DNA of 64,000 bases from Datisca glomerata (lineage: Eukaryota; Streptophyta; Magnoliopsida; Cucurbitales; Datiscaceae), in NCBI GenBank assembly GCA_003255025.1, contig QANY01011973.1, positions 788,256 through 852,255 on the forward strand, written 5' to 3'. The first letter of the stretch is position 1. The number at the start of each line of letters is the position of its first letter. Position numbers and translations under genes: made by a program. Below the pieces are notes generated by a model. That model did no database searches. It was given only the letters and a program-made list of their open reading frames with translations, and was not told where the DNA came from. This document shows positions 45,189 to 57,592 of this stretch, one piece after another.

Positions 45189-45395
45189 TTGTTAAAGAAA
45201 GGGAGATTTATTTGGGATGGAGGTGGCGTGATTTACCTAGAAGACACGACTTGGGAGCCTATTCCAGTTCTACATCAATGTTTTTCAGATTTGAACCTTG
45301 AGGACAGGGCTCGTTTCCGGCAGGGAGTATTGATGGATCTGACGGTATTGATAGGCCTCGGCGCGGTACTCGGGTCAAGTATAACAACTAAATGA
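45189..45395 (+). pseudogene. Gypsy polyprotein C-terminal end (chromodomain region, region B)
   Basis: This 68-codon frame contains E-D-T-T-W-E-P followed by D-L-N-L-E-D-R-A-R-F, the common end of plant Tekay/Del-type polyproteins just after the chromodomain, and runs into the 3' LTR. It follows the gag part by only ~800 bp, so most of pol has been deleted. The same junction is present in region A. Confidence 0.65.
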
Positions 45396-45686
45396 TTAAC
45401 TACATGACTATGTGGTTAATTAGTAGTTAATCATTTAGTTGGGTTGTTTGGGGAAGGTTTATTAGTTTCGGCTATATGTTGATGATTGATGTAATCAGAT
45501 GGCTTAGATGTATTATGGATCTTTCTTTAGCCTGGTATATAATGCAATACTTTGGTTCGATTATCGGTTAATGAATGAAGTATTTTCTATGGAAAATCCT
45601 TGCGTCTCTTAACACCGTGATTTAAGAACAATGTCTCATAACACCTTGAGTTAGGAATTCGATCCTCAATCCATTGAGTTTCATCA
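45331..45686 (+). repeat. Gypsy LTR, 3' copy
   Basis: The 356-bp LTR starts TGATGGATCT and ends TTTCATCA. It aligns with 43636-43976, with an extra TATTTTCTATGGA-type insertion near 45581. The right flank is LRR-coding DNA. Confidence 0.85.
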
Positions 45687-45968
45687 AGTCTAATCCAGAT
45701 CTTTATGGTTATTTGCCCGAGTTTAACTCGAGCAGTTCCCTAAAGGAATCGTCGCTTTCTGGCGCGAGATTTTCCAGTGTCCTATCTTCTTCAATGAGCA
45801 ACCTTGTTTCCTTTATTGTGTTTGATGTCATGGATTGTAATGTTTCACGTTTGGTTCCACCTTCACTTGGTAAACTTAGCCTGCTTCATGTTTTAAACCT
45901 ACAAAATAACAAGCTTTGGTCAAATTTCATCTTCCTCTGCAGATTTCACACTACTGGAGGATTTAAGT
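45687..45968 (+). pseudogene. Leucine-rich-repeat receptor-like protein fragment
   Basis: The frame continuing from the LTR border reads N-P-D-L-Y-G-Y-L-P-E-F, then S-L-S-G-A-R-F-S and P-P-S-L-G-K-L-S-L-L-H-V-L-N-L-Q. This has the L-x-x-L-x-L-x-x-N/C-x-x-G-x-x-P spacing of plant extracellular LRRs, as in receptor-like proteins. Only about 3-4 repeats remain; no signal peptide, transmembrane segment or kinase is near. Isolated fragment, non-functional. Confidence 0.7.
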
Positions 45969-46094
45969 AAGTCATAATCACACATGACAGGCAAGCTTTC
46001 CTAATGTTTGGGAAATTTGAGCAATCTTTGTCTCTAAAACAACTCGCTTATTCAGTAGAGAAATTGAGAGAGGTGCATTGCTATATCGAATCTT

Positions 46095-46400
46095 CGGCAG
46101 TTTTTATTTAAAAGTTGAACCGAACCAAAACTTTCAGTAAATATATCCAACAATGAATGATATATAATATGAATTGAATTCTGGTTCGATTCGTTTTGAT
46201 TCTATCGGTTCGGCATCGATTTTGAACTATTCATTCAGTTCGGTTGGGGATTTTTTTAAATTTTGAACCAAAATTGAAGCTGAGTTTTTTTATAAAAATC
46301 GAACCGAATTATAGACACATAAAAAGTGACCGAACCGGTTATTTGTTATTTAGTTTGGTTTAATTTTATCGGTTGGGCATCATTTTGCACACCCTTACCC
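46095..46400. repeat. CGGTTCGGTT-type dispersed repeat
   Basis: Contains GAACCGAACCAAAAC, GGTTCGATTCGTTTTGATTC, CAGTTCGGTTGGGG, AATCGAACCGAATTA and GACCGAACCGGTTATTTGTT. Both strand forms of the word are present, giving several potential hairpins. Resembles 7525-7805. Confidence 0.6.
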
Positions 46401-47399
46401 TGAATTAAGGAGACCAAATGCATGTATCTGCTTAATGCTTATAATAATTCTAATATGCATATTCTGCCATTATAATTTAGGATTAAATCACAATTAAATT
46501 ATATTACTAAAGAGTACATGGAGAAGAGACAACAATTCCAGACATCTTTCTCTTCATCTTCTTCTTTCTTTTGTAACTCTAAATTTAAAAATTCAAGTCA
46601 ACACATCACACTTATAAGATCGAATCTCCCCTCATGACACCGATATATCTCCCCATCTTCTTTGTGTACGCAATTAAACAGCTCCAAAATGGTTCTTTTA
46701 TTTTTTTTCTTAGTTAAATGTTTATGCCATTCCTCTAATTCCTCTTCTATGTTTTGCTATTCTTAGGTTAGACTCTATCTCACCGTTATTAGATTTCACT
46801 GACTGCAGCTAAAATTGGTCATTCAAGTCTGTTTATTATCAAGGTAAAATTTGCTATCGGACATAACTTTTAAACTTCTAATTCCTCTTCGGCTTTGCTG
46901 GTGTTTTGATTCATCTTTCAGCTTTTCTTGCTCTTTATTAGGTGTTTGCTATCCACGGAGAAAGACCCAAGCCAAGCGACCATTACAGACTTTTTTGTTG
47001 TGTTAAAAATTTGTTCTCCTTCATTTTATTAACATTTTTCAATGTTGTCTGGCTTAACAGATAAGATAAATGAAAAACTCATTGGCAAAATAAGGTACAT
47101 AGAGTACAATTTACATTAAAATTTTATATGATAAGTAAAAAATTGCATGCATCTTGATTTAGACTATATTATTAAATATTCATATTTCTGTATTAGTTCT
47201 ATATTATTAGCATCTTTAAGTCTGTGTGGTGTGGATTGTGCCTATTATATTTCTTATGATTATAGATATTAATTTTTTATTTTTAATGATATTTATATAT
47301 GATCCTTTTCCTTTGTAATTTACGAATCCGGTTGACATACTTTTTATTTAATCATTTTTATGTTACACATATCTCATAAAACTCAATCAAACTAATTAC

Positions 47400-47462
47400 A
47401 AAATTATATATTCAAATTATGATCAAATTTAACCACGTGCAACGCACATGACATTGTACTAG
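47400..47462 (+). mobile_element. Helitron 3' terminus
   Basis: ACGTGC-AAC-GCACAT (47435-47449; one mismatch in a 6-bp stem) is followed by CTAG at 47459-47462 and a host T. It is nearly the same as the terminus in the G6PD1 intron, so the two probably belong to one family. The 5' start was not found with confidence; a TATATTACTAAAGAG word at 46501-46515 is a weak candidate. Confidence 0.6.
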
Positions 47463-50230
47463 TATTTTACTAAACTACAGTTTAACAAGTGTTAATTTTA
47501 ACATCAGAATATTAAATTAGAGTCTCTAACAGGAAACTTTCGTTAGATCATTAGCATTCACATTTTGCTAAAAAAAATTAGGAATCCAATTTTTTTTTTT
47601 TTACATTTTAAGGTTACTCCCAACACAATTTCTTCAAAGATAAAATCCATTCAACAGAATAGCTGTTATATTGGAAATTCAGATATAAGGATTTTCATAA
47701 AAGAAACATATGAATTCTATAAGGATTTCCAACAGAATAGTTGTTAAATTCAGATGAACCAAACCAAATGGCAAAAATTCTATTATCTAAAATGTTAAAT
47801 ATAGTTAGTCGTGTTATTATAATATTTTCTCAAATTCTAACTTTATTTTATTATATCTTCAAAAGTTATTTTATCTAACTTTTTAAATTCATTTATTTTA
47901 ATTATTATCAATCTTAAAATTTTACATTTTATAATCTCAAAGTAATATATACATATACATATGTATATATACACACACATATGTAAATAAAAAAAATTAT
48001 AAGTCTATGCTTTGTAATACTTACTGTTATCCAGTCTGGTCTAAATCACATATAATATGTGTTGTATTAGTTAGTACATGTCTGCTATACTAAGTTGTAA
48101 TACCGTATTAATTAATTACTCTGAACTCTCTATCATGCCAAACACAATACATATTATTAATTAGTAATATCATGTACTTAGTATGTAAAACGTAACATTA
48201 GTTGTGTACTATTGCATGTGATGCATGGTTTACAAAAAAAAATATGGAAAAATGTTAGATGCATGAGGTATTATGAGTCCACTTATTACTCAATGGTAAA
48301 TACTAAACAAAAACAAAGTACGAATGGGTAGTTGTTGGGGGAGGGGGGAGTGAAATTTGATTATTCTTTCCTTAAGAAAAAACTTAATTACTCTACGAGG
48401 TTATCTTTTCGTAATGTTGTAGCTTATCAAGTTCTTCTTAGCAAGAAATAGGGAACAGTACGTACGTGGTATTTCATATATGTCCACAAAACAAATCCAA
48501 CAAGGTAAAATACAAAGACAACGTTGTGGGGACAGGGACACACAAATCTTCGTCGAAAGTGATCCTAATTAGAACAATGTGAAATGAATTTTTTTTATAA
48601 ATGAAATGGGTAAGAGGAGGGGTTGATCCCACTATCTGACAAGGAACATGCGTCCACTTGTCACTGTGCCGATATCTCCTCCACCGTACTTATATCATGG
48701 TTGAAGTTTGAGAATAATCGAATGATAAACGATGAGATATAAATATATCATATCTTTAAAAATAACTTAGGAGAGTCAAATCTTGATACTTTGTTAAGAC
48801 ATTTAAGCTTTTAACCAGTAAAACCCATTTTGGGGCAATGCCAAATATTTTTACTACTGTATATATAATTTGTCGGTGATAGTTATTCTGTCTCAAAGTC
48901 TAAACTCAACAACATTGTCAAAAAAAAATGTCCAACCTCAACAATAGTACTTAAGAGACAGCTAGCTGCAAAGGAACTGTTGAATCAAATCAGTGGATGT
49001 ATATGTGAAGTATCCAATGTTTCCAATATTGAAGACACGAGTATTAGATGAAGTGTCCAGTGTCAACCATGCGGTGTTTCTCAACTGGTTGGCATGCGGG
49101 TTTGTTCATGAATTATATTAATAGATTTTGAATGTGCTTTTGCATCGTTAAAAATGATTTGGATTATCTCTTGTTTAGATATATAAAATGTGATAATTAC
49201 GTTTGATATAGAATATTAATTTTAAAAATATTAGTTAATTTAAAAAATAATAGCCCACATTGGTTTAAAGAATATATTTTTTATTGGTCATGCCAAACGG
49301 ATTTTGGACGTTGTTTTTGTTCAACAGCTCAAAATAAGCAACCTCTTGTGATCTTAGTACCATCACAACGTATAAGAAAAAAGTGGACCGGATTTCTCTC
49401 ATGTTCTGACGAACATAAAAGACTATATCGCATATGGTCGTCCTTTGAAGAAAATGGACAGACCATATACGTTTTCACTAGAATATAAAAATTAAAAAAC
49501 AAAAAAAATTACATGTGCAACTTTTCTCCTCAGTATTTATGTCGAGTTCTGATATGTTAAAATTAAGTTTAACAGACTAGATAAGAATAACATAACTTTA
49601 GATTCTCTAGCCTAAGGAGATCCATTTCCACAAACAAAAAGGGGTTGGAATTGGTGCGTTTGGTATGAGATTGAGAATAAATGATATCTGAAATATGACT
49701 GTGTAAAAGTAAATGTCCAGAAAGTTAAAATTACTTTGTTTGATAAAAAATGAGAATGTGATGATATAATGACGAGAATGTTAAATTATTTTATTTGTTT
49801 TGATAGAATTGTAAATGAATATTATAAATGAAAGAAAAAATTGTTTGAGATACATTTTTCAATTCTTGAAGTTATCAAAATACACTCAAATAAGAGCATC
49901 TTCACATTTTGAATATCCAAAACTCTTCACAATTCTCGTATCAAATAAGGAGGTTTCTCATTTTTCTTTACATTTTAGATATTATATACCCTCCTACCAA
50001 ACACATCAAATAAACAAAAACAGCAAATGACAAATCCGACCTGCCCGCCGAAAACAACATTACAAGCCAACAAACGGGAAAACAGGTATAGGATTGGTTC
50101 CAGTTCGTTGCTTTTGCCCCATTTCCTCCCTTTGATACCCTCTCTCTCTCTCTAAAAGTCAAAACCCCATAAACCCTTCAATCATCCTGAAATACCCATC
50201 ACCCCCATTAGTATCTTTCACACCTCTTTT
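47463..50230. other. AT-rich intergenic DNA
   Basis: No gene is supported. There is a run of T at 47590-47603, ACATAT/CACACA microsatellite-like sequence at 47949-47985, and a G-rich run near 48336-48350. The last 150 bp are CT-rich and form the SNE-like promoter. Confidence 0.5.
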
Positions 50231-50237
50231 CTCTCTC

Positions 50238-50243
50238 TATAAC
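50238..50243 (+). promoter_or_regulatory. Possible TATA box of the SNE-like gene
   Basis: CTATAA inside a CTCTCTCT-rich stretch, 56 bp before the ATG. CT-rich tracts flank it on both sides. Confidence 0.4.
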
Positions 50244-50298
50244 CCATAATCGGCTCTCATTCTCTCTCTAAAAGCTTAGCCAAGAAACCACATTTCTA

Positions 50299-50763
50299 AT
50301 GCACGACATGGAGCAAAACACACATCAAGTCAGAGAGAAGAACCCGAAGTTCTTCATCAACGACCACCTCGACATCCTCGTTGAAATCCTTAAACGACTC
50401 GACGGCCAACCTCTCGGCGTCGCCGCATGTGTCTGCCGCCTCTGGTGCACCGTGGCTGGCAACGACTCGATTTGGGAGTACCTGTGTCTCCGCCATGTGT
50501 CAACCCCAACCCCTCAATCCGTACGTCCGGCGGTTGTTGCTCTAGGCGGGTACAAGAGACTCTACTTGGTGTGTGTTCGTCAGGTGCTGAGTCGGCTAGG
50601 TGAGTCGAACCTTGTCAGGCGAGTCTGGACTCGGAACGAGTTGCAACTCTCTCTTTCGTTGTTCTGCATTGATTATTACGAGAGACTCGGTGGAAGTGGA
50701 CGAGTCGGCGGTGATGCGTCCGCATCGTCCCTCATGTTCCTCTGCAAGCCGGTCAACGTTTGA
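50299..50763 (+). CDS. SNE: F-box protein of the SNEEZY/SLEEPY type
   Basis: This intronless gene encodes 154 residues, about the length of Arabidopsis SNE (157). Residues 18-62 form an F-box (I-N-D-H-L-D-I-L-V-E-I-L then C-V-C-R-L-W-C...W-E-Y-L-C), which binds the SKP1 adaptor of an SCF ubiquitin ligase. A G-G-Y-K-R-L-Y block at 83-89 and L-S-L-S-L-F at 117-122 match the GGF and LSL motifs of SLY1/SNE, used for binding DELLA repressors. The expected role is gibberellin-dependent DELLA degradation in the nucleus. The first ATG is used; a second in-frame ATG at 50308 is possible. Base composition is much GC-richer than the surroundings, normal for a compact coding gene. SNE versus SLY1 is judged from remembered motifs only. 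Confidence 0.85.
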   Translation: MHDMEQNTHQVREKNPKFFINDHLDILVEILKRLDGQPLGVAACVCRLWCTVAGNDSIWEYLCLRHVSTPTPQSVRPAVVALGGYKRLYLVCVRQVLSRLGESNLVRRVWTRNELQLSLSLFCIDYYERLGGSGRVGGDASASSLMFLCKPVNV

Positions 50764-52108
50764 TTTTCTTTGCTCGTGAGTATTGAAATAAACATTATTT
50801 TCCAATTTATTAATTCTTATTAGTATTTTTTATTTATGTATTCTTGTTGTTAATTAATCAAACTATTGTTTTTTTATTAAATCATCATGAATAATTGTTG
50901 TCCAAAAATTTGAAATATAACAAGTTAGGGGGGAAAAGAACAGTCGTTTCATTTCTTTTTTATTTTTTGTCGTACAAATTGTATAAAAAGTGAGAAATTA
51001 TTACTCGAATCTACGGTTTCTTAGATCAAAAGCGTGAGTTTATACATTGTATCTACTTATTGTGTCATTTATTTCATATAGTAATATTTTTATGTGATTG
51101 ATGAAGGATTTGAATTTCATAAAATCTAATATGAATTGTTTAATGAGATTTGAACGGTTCAGATCGACACTTCAAATATATAATATAATAAAAAAAATGA
51201 TAGTTTGGTGAGAGAGATTTAGACCGTCAAAAGCAAATCGGACGACTCACAACTATCAAACCATATCCCTACATATAGACTCACAACGACAAACTATCTT
51301 CCAACAAATAGATTCATAACGATAGAGAATTCAATTCCATCAATGTACAATACTTGAGGCCATGGTATAGATTGAAGTACAAAATCACATGTCAAACTGC
51401 TAATGGATTTTCAGCTTATCAGAGGTGGCCATAGTACTGTAGCTTTAAAGCAGTACTTGGATCCAGCTTGTGCTTGAGTAGCACTGAGAACCATTTTCGT
51501 CTTATATGATTTGAAACCAAGTGTTTGTAACTGGGAAAGCAAAGATAAAAAAGGAAAGAAAAGTTGGCAAAGCTAGGTTGCCGTAAAATGAGATATGGTG
51601 TTTGGGCTGAGAGTAGTGATAGGAACAGAACAAGCCTGGTTCAAAGTGGGTGGTCCAGGACTTAGGCAGCCAGTCAGCCTATTATATTTTACGGAAATCA
51701 TAACATATATATCATTTTTATCGTACTAAGTTAAAAACATAGTCTAAAAAAATAATAGTTAATAAATGATTATTTTTTAGTTGATGTGATTTAAAAAGTT
51801 GTTAGTTGTCTAAAATGTAGTTATCTTATTCATTATCAATTTATTTTATTTAAAAGTGAAATTTCTTGATGTACCTCCATTTTAGAGATTTTAGTGAAAA
51901 TTTTGTTTGTGATTTTAATTCAATATTTTCTCAAATTCTCTCCTAATCTTTATGCCTAGTTTTTCTTTTACTTATTCTTTAATATTTTTTTTCAATTCTG
52001 AACTTGCGCTCTAAGTTATCTATTAAAAAATAATAGTTAAAATATATATTTTTAAATTAGTATGTAATATTTCTTTTCTCACAAAATTAATATAGTCGTG
52101 TAAATTTA

Positions 52109-52330
52109 TTTGATATTTTTTTAGAAAATTCATTTATCTAATTATCCACTTAAAAATCATCTTTCAAATATTTCATAAATTTAGGAGTAGTTATAAGAAT
52201 TATTGGTGATAAGATTTTTAAAAAAATATTTGATATTTTTTTAGATGCTTCATTTATCTAATTATCCACTTAAAAATCATCTTTCAAATATTCTATAAAT
52301 TTAGGAGTAGTTATAAGAATTATTGGTGAT
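52109..52330 (+). repeat. Recent 102-bp direct duplication, 120-bp period
   Basis: 52109-52210 and 52229-52330 are almost identical (TTTGATATTTTTTTAGA, CATTTATCTAATTATCCACT, TAGGAGTAGTTATAAGAATT, ATTGGTGAT), differing at only a few positions, separated by 18 bp. Confidence 0.9.
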
Positions 52331-52910
52331 CGCATATTTTAAAATTAATTTCAAATTTTGATTTGTTGTTATTAATCCCCAAATTAAAAAAAAACTGAGC
52401 AGAAACATGAGATGAAGATATTGTAGACAAATCATAAAAGTTTACAACTGAATTAACTAGAAAATGATCATTTATCTACTTTAATTTTTTTAGGTCAATT
52501 TCTAACTTACTACTATGAAATTAACTTATATATTGTCATTTTCCCTATGTTTTATCATTAGCTAATTATCTTACTTCATACTCAGTTGTCTCTTCCCAAC
52601 TTCCAACTCTAAACACAATATTTGGTAACCCATTTGGATCACCTCCTCCTCCTGTGTTGTGGAGGTGATTCAAACAGGACGTGTTGTTTGATTTAATCAG
52701 AATTGCTGGAATATAATCAAATGATTTATATTGATTTTACATCAAAAATGGAGAAAAGTAAAGTTGATGTAATGTTTTTTTAATCAGATTGGATTTGTCG
52801 TTTTCTGAAAAAATAGATTACGAACAATGTGCTCTCCTATTCTAATAACGAACATGAATGAACCCCCATCCTTCAGCGACTTTGGTTCCGTTAATCCAAA
52901 TATTTTTCCA

Positions 52911-52985
52911 TTCACGAAGACATTAATGCTCGCGTTGCTGCTCAGAGAGAGAGTCATTGATTCATGAGGACATTAATGCTCGCGT
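52911..52985 (+). repeat. 25-bp direct repeat, 50-bp spacing
   Basis: TTCACGAAGACATTAATGCT plus CGCGT at 52911-52935 recurs as TTCATGAGGACATTAATGCT plus CGCGT at 52961-52985, with a GAGAGAGAG tract between. Confidence 0.85.
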
Positions 52986-55900
52986 ATTCATTTCATTGAA
53001 CGCATTTGGATTTTGTGATGATATGAACCCTCATTATTCTATCTTGACTATTTTCGGTCAGTGAATTTTATCACTAATACAAAGCCCCATTTACCTAATT
53101 CTGCTCCTATCTCCCGAAAAGAATATTTTTTATCTATTAACTCATCTTCTAATTCTCCAGTTTTCTTTCGTGAATATAATAACTTTATTCATAATTGTGG
53201 TGTATAAAGTATACAAGGTTGGTAATATATCTCTTGTCACAATTTTTTATAAAAAAATATTTTGCATAGTAATTTAATAGTTTATCTCGTAATTTGAATT
53301 AGTTGAATTACTTTCATGAAGTCAACTTTGGAAATTTATAATTTTGTGAGTTTTACAAATTATCATGTTACTCATTTTAGCTGTGATAAATTTTGTCCAC
53401 ATATTAAATTTTTTTAAATATTTATTTACTAACCTAATTTATATCAAATTAGACTAAATATTATATTGTTACAATCAATAATTATCGCTACTACAAATGG
53501 TAATTCATTTAAAGTATAAAAATGTTTACTTAATTATTTAATTAAAGAAATTCATTAATATGATGACATTTAATTATAAGTTAAAAGACAATATAATGAT
53601 TTTATAAAAAAAATGAGGATAAATTAGTCAATTTCTTTCTTAAAATCATCACTTTTAAAATATAGATGATATGATTGATGACCCAAATCCGCTCATACCA
53701 AATATCCCTTATAAGATTCAAAACATTATCTAGTTTATTTATCGATATTATTATTTGATGCAACATAGAAACTTTGTAAATGCTAACGTTTTTGTATGAT
53801 TGTGTCGTGTGCAAATTAACTTATTTGCCAAAAAAATGCTATTAAGCATTGCAAGATAAAACTAACAAATAAAGAAATAACTTTTTTATTGTCTGTGAAA
53901 CGTAAATTGTCAAATGGTAACCGTAGAAATTAAGACCAAAATTTGGTAAAAAAATATGTCTTTATTGTCAACTCATAGAATAATTAGCTACACTCTGTCA
54001 TTTAGACAACAATCATAGCAGTTGGCACTAAAATCAAATCACAAAACTTCTCATTGTTAGTTCATTTGCAAGGAAAAATTTATGATATTTTAATAGTACC
54101 CTAAAAATTGACATTTAATAAAAAATATTTAAAAAATCATATTTTTATCAAGTGTTATTTTTTATTTGAGATAGTATGATATTTTCGAGAATAGCATAAT
54201 ATTTTATCATTTATACCTATGGTGTTCGTGGTTAAAATAATTTTAATAAATATATTAAATTATAATATGATATGTTGAGTGAAATATGTTTTTAATATAC
54301 TAATAGCTAAGAGTTATGTTGCTGCTATAAAGTATAAAGCAGACAACAAAAAATTTGTTAATGTAAAATTCAAATAAAAAGATAAAAAATACTAAACATA
54401 TGTGCAAAAAGAAAGTATAGTAGAATATTATTATTTATATAACTCATAAAAATAACTAGATATCGTTAATATATATAGTTAATCCAAACTTTATTATTTT
54501 AACTGTATATTTTAATATTTTGTTTTTTTACGTTTTTCATGTATCTTATTTCATTTCATAAATGTCATCTAATTTGAATTAATTCATACAATTTATTGCT
54601 AATAATTAAATTGAAATGGTTAATATTTAATATTAAAATCCATGAATGATAATTACAGAGTTTTACGAAATAACGAGGTTAATGTTTGTACAAAAATATT
54701 CTCCCACTTAGCCCTACCAATATATACTGTAAATTTAGGAAGGAGAAGATTATAGTTTCATTTTATTATTTTAATGACAATAATAAAATATTATTGTTTA
54801 AATTATAGTTGCTATCACATTTATTTGGAATAATCTTTAACTTAGAATACGATCATAATTTACAATCTATTAAAACAATTGAATTGCAGTATAAAATGAG
54901 AGTAACTGCAATAATAATTCTGACAGCAACAGAAATTACTTTAATACCCTTATGTAATTAGAGAGAATAAAAATGTATTATTACTATAAGAAATAACGTA
55001 ACATGATTTAAAATTATATTATAGATTTTATTAATGTAATTAAAAATAATCTTAATATTATGAATCTAATTAAATACTAACAAAATTTAAATTAATGTTA
55101 AAATTACACATAAAATAATTTTTTATAATATAACTGAAAAGTCATTTAAGCAACATTTTAAAATACTATTATTCTTAAAAAACTAAACTTTCATAAGGGA
55201 TTTAAATTCCCTACAAAATAATGTCCACAAATCTAAGTAACCATAGGAAAGGAATTACAGGAGCTAAAGTTAGTGGATTCTCATGTTTTTTTTTGCTTTT
55301 CATATTAACCAAAAAGTAGTAACGATAAACTTTATTTTTATTTTTTATCCTTTTCTTCTTTTGACCACTAATTATACATAATTAGTGGTAAACAATATCA
55401 ATATGCAAAATCTATGCTAATAAATGCATACAAATATTAGCCTCAATTTTTTAATATATAAAAACAAAAGCAACACTTATTAATTAAATATCCTTAAACT
55501 TTACGTAAGCATACCATAAACTTTATAAAGTTATTAGGAAATATATCATTTTTACAGTTCTCCTTAAACTTTATAAAATTACTTTCAAATTCCTAAATTT
55601 TGGCATTTGTTGGATGCTAAGAATGTAACATGATTTCATTTACTCACCATATTTTCATATAAAAATCATATAGTTTGAGCGAAAATACTAAAATTTAAGT
55701 GATTATTATTTGTTAACATTAAATTTAGGTAAAATGTAACATGACGAATATTGTTACCTAATTATCAAAGTTTAAGAATTCTTATTTTTTTTAAAATATT
55801 AATTGAACTTTACGTGCGTTGCACATGTCGAATCATCTTAATTGTTTATTTAACTTTAAAAATACCATGATCATCACATTGTTTGTAATGACTGAACAAT

Positions 55901-56799
55901 TCTTATTCCCATGACAAACTACATCTATTTAAATGCAATTATTCTCTAATGATAATTTTTTTTCCTTCTTTTATGTTGTAGATTCTTCATTTATTACAAT
56001 TGAATATTAACCTTTAAGTAGTAGAGAAATTTTCATGAAATGGCTCCAATAAACATAAAGTTATTAATGCATAGAAAATGTTATTAAATTAAAAAAATAT
56101 ACATTTTATAAAATAACTAATGAACAAAATAAGTGAAAATACGTATTTATCCTATATCTAAATCGGGTTTAAAGATAAAAATAAAATTAAAAGACTACTC
56201 TCTAAGTAATTAATACTATATAAATATAGAATAGATAAATAATAGAATAGAAATAATCTAAAGTTTAAGGAGTGTTTTGTATTTTACCTTAATTGAATCC
56301 ATGATAAAAAAATCCATTACCAAACACTCCCTAATAAACCCAGAAAAAGAAAAAAAAGTGAATTATGCTCGTAACGTACCGTGGCGCACATTAGCACTTT
56401 CCAACCATTAAATACAGTATTAACACCGTTTACTTTCCACTGAAAATTATTTTCATTTCTATTATTGCATTAATTTTTATTTTTCCTTTGATTTCCGATC
56501 GGCGATCGACGACGGAGCTCCCCGATTACTCGCCGCCGCTTCTTCGCGACCGCTTACCTTCGGCCCGGCTCGAAGGTCCATATGCGTGGTTCCGTACTTT
56601 ATTGCGGTTTCCCCCATTCGAAGCTCACCATTTTGTGCTCCTCCACTTAGGGCATAAACAAAGGGTATTTTTTGGTCTCTGTGAGTGAGTGCTTTAGCTA
56701 CAGTCAGTTTTGCTATCAGCTCAGCTTAGTTTTGCCCCAGCTTCCAAGTACACGTGGCGATCTGGTCATCTTCACCTCCATTTACTTGCTCAGATTTTG

Positions 56800-57478
56800 G
56801 TACGTTATTCTATACTATTCTACTCTGACTGCAATTAATTTCGATTTTCGGGAGTAAAGTATGGGATTGTACATTTCACAGTTTACTAGGGGTTTCGGGA
56901 TCGTATTTCGATCTATGTTCATTGGGTGTGAATTAAGGGAGATTTGGGTTTTGATTGGAAAGTTGAGCTGACATTTCTTTCTCGTTAGTGTATATTTGAG
57001 AAATGGGGGCTTGATGTGATGGTAAACTGTTTGGTTGCTGAGAAAATTTGTGAAATAGAAGAAAATTGATTTTTTTATGGAATTTATGGAGTGCGATTAC
57101 TGGTAAATTAAATCAACTCCAGAAAACGACCTCGGATTGCTTATTTTTTGTTGATTTGTTCTTTATTCTCTTACTCAGCTTCAGGATTGAGATTTTTAGG
57201 TTTTATATCTTGATGACCTTCTTTTATGGGTCGATGACCTTTTGCCTTTCCTGTGATTTATTAGCAGTCAACAGTGCCTAAAGTCCAATTTGAGAGGGCA
57301 GGTTTTGGTCTTATAAAGGGTTTTTTCACTTGTGCTTCAGTCAATTCCTCTTACTCAAAGATGTGACTTGGTCGAAAATTTAAAAAAAGAAGGAAAAAAG
57401 ACAAGAAGCATGTAAATGTAGGAAATTGTAGTAGATTGATTCTCATGAGAACTTCAAATTACTGTTGATTATTTGCAG
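56800..57478 (+). other. Intron in the 5' leader of the J-protein gene
   Basis: A donor TTTTG|GTACGT at 56800 and an acceptor TTTGCAG ending at 57478 bracket 679 bp of T-rich sequence, 114 bp before the start codon. The upstream part (56480-56799) is GC-richer and likely leader exon. Leader introns are common in plant housekeeping genes and may raise expression. Confidence 0.6.
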
Positions 57479-57592
57479 ATACGGAAATGCGGTTATTTTC
57501 AAGGACGTGGCTTCGTGCGCCGTTAACGACTTTTGGCTGGCTATAACTTGTGTGTTGCGTTGGGTTTAGTTTTCAAGTGATTAGAATCCTAC

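Larger units (their letters stand above)
50764..56480. other. Long AT-rich gene-free region
   Basis: About 5.7 kb without credible coding sequence. It contains two small direct duplications (listed separately), a GC-richer patch with GAGAGAGAG at 52940-52950, and long A/T runs. The motif TACGTGCGTTGCACATGT at 55812-55829 resembles a Helitron hairpin in reverse but lacks a CTRR end. 56360-56480 is the promoter side of the J-protein gene. Confidence 0.5.

Noticed and set aside
55812..55829. TACGTGCGTTGCACATGT as a reversed Helitron 3' end
   Set aside because: Read on the minus strand the hairpin is present, but no CTRR terminus follows within the usual distance.
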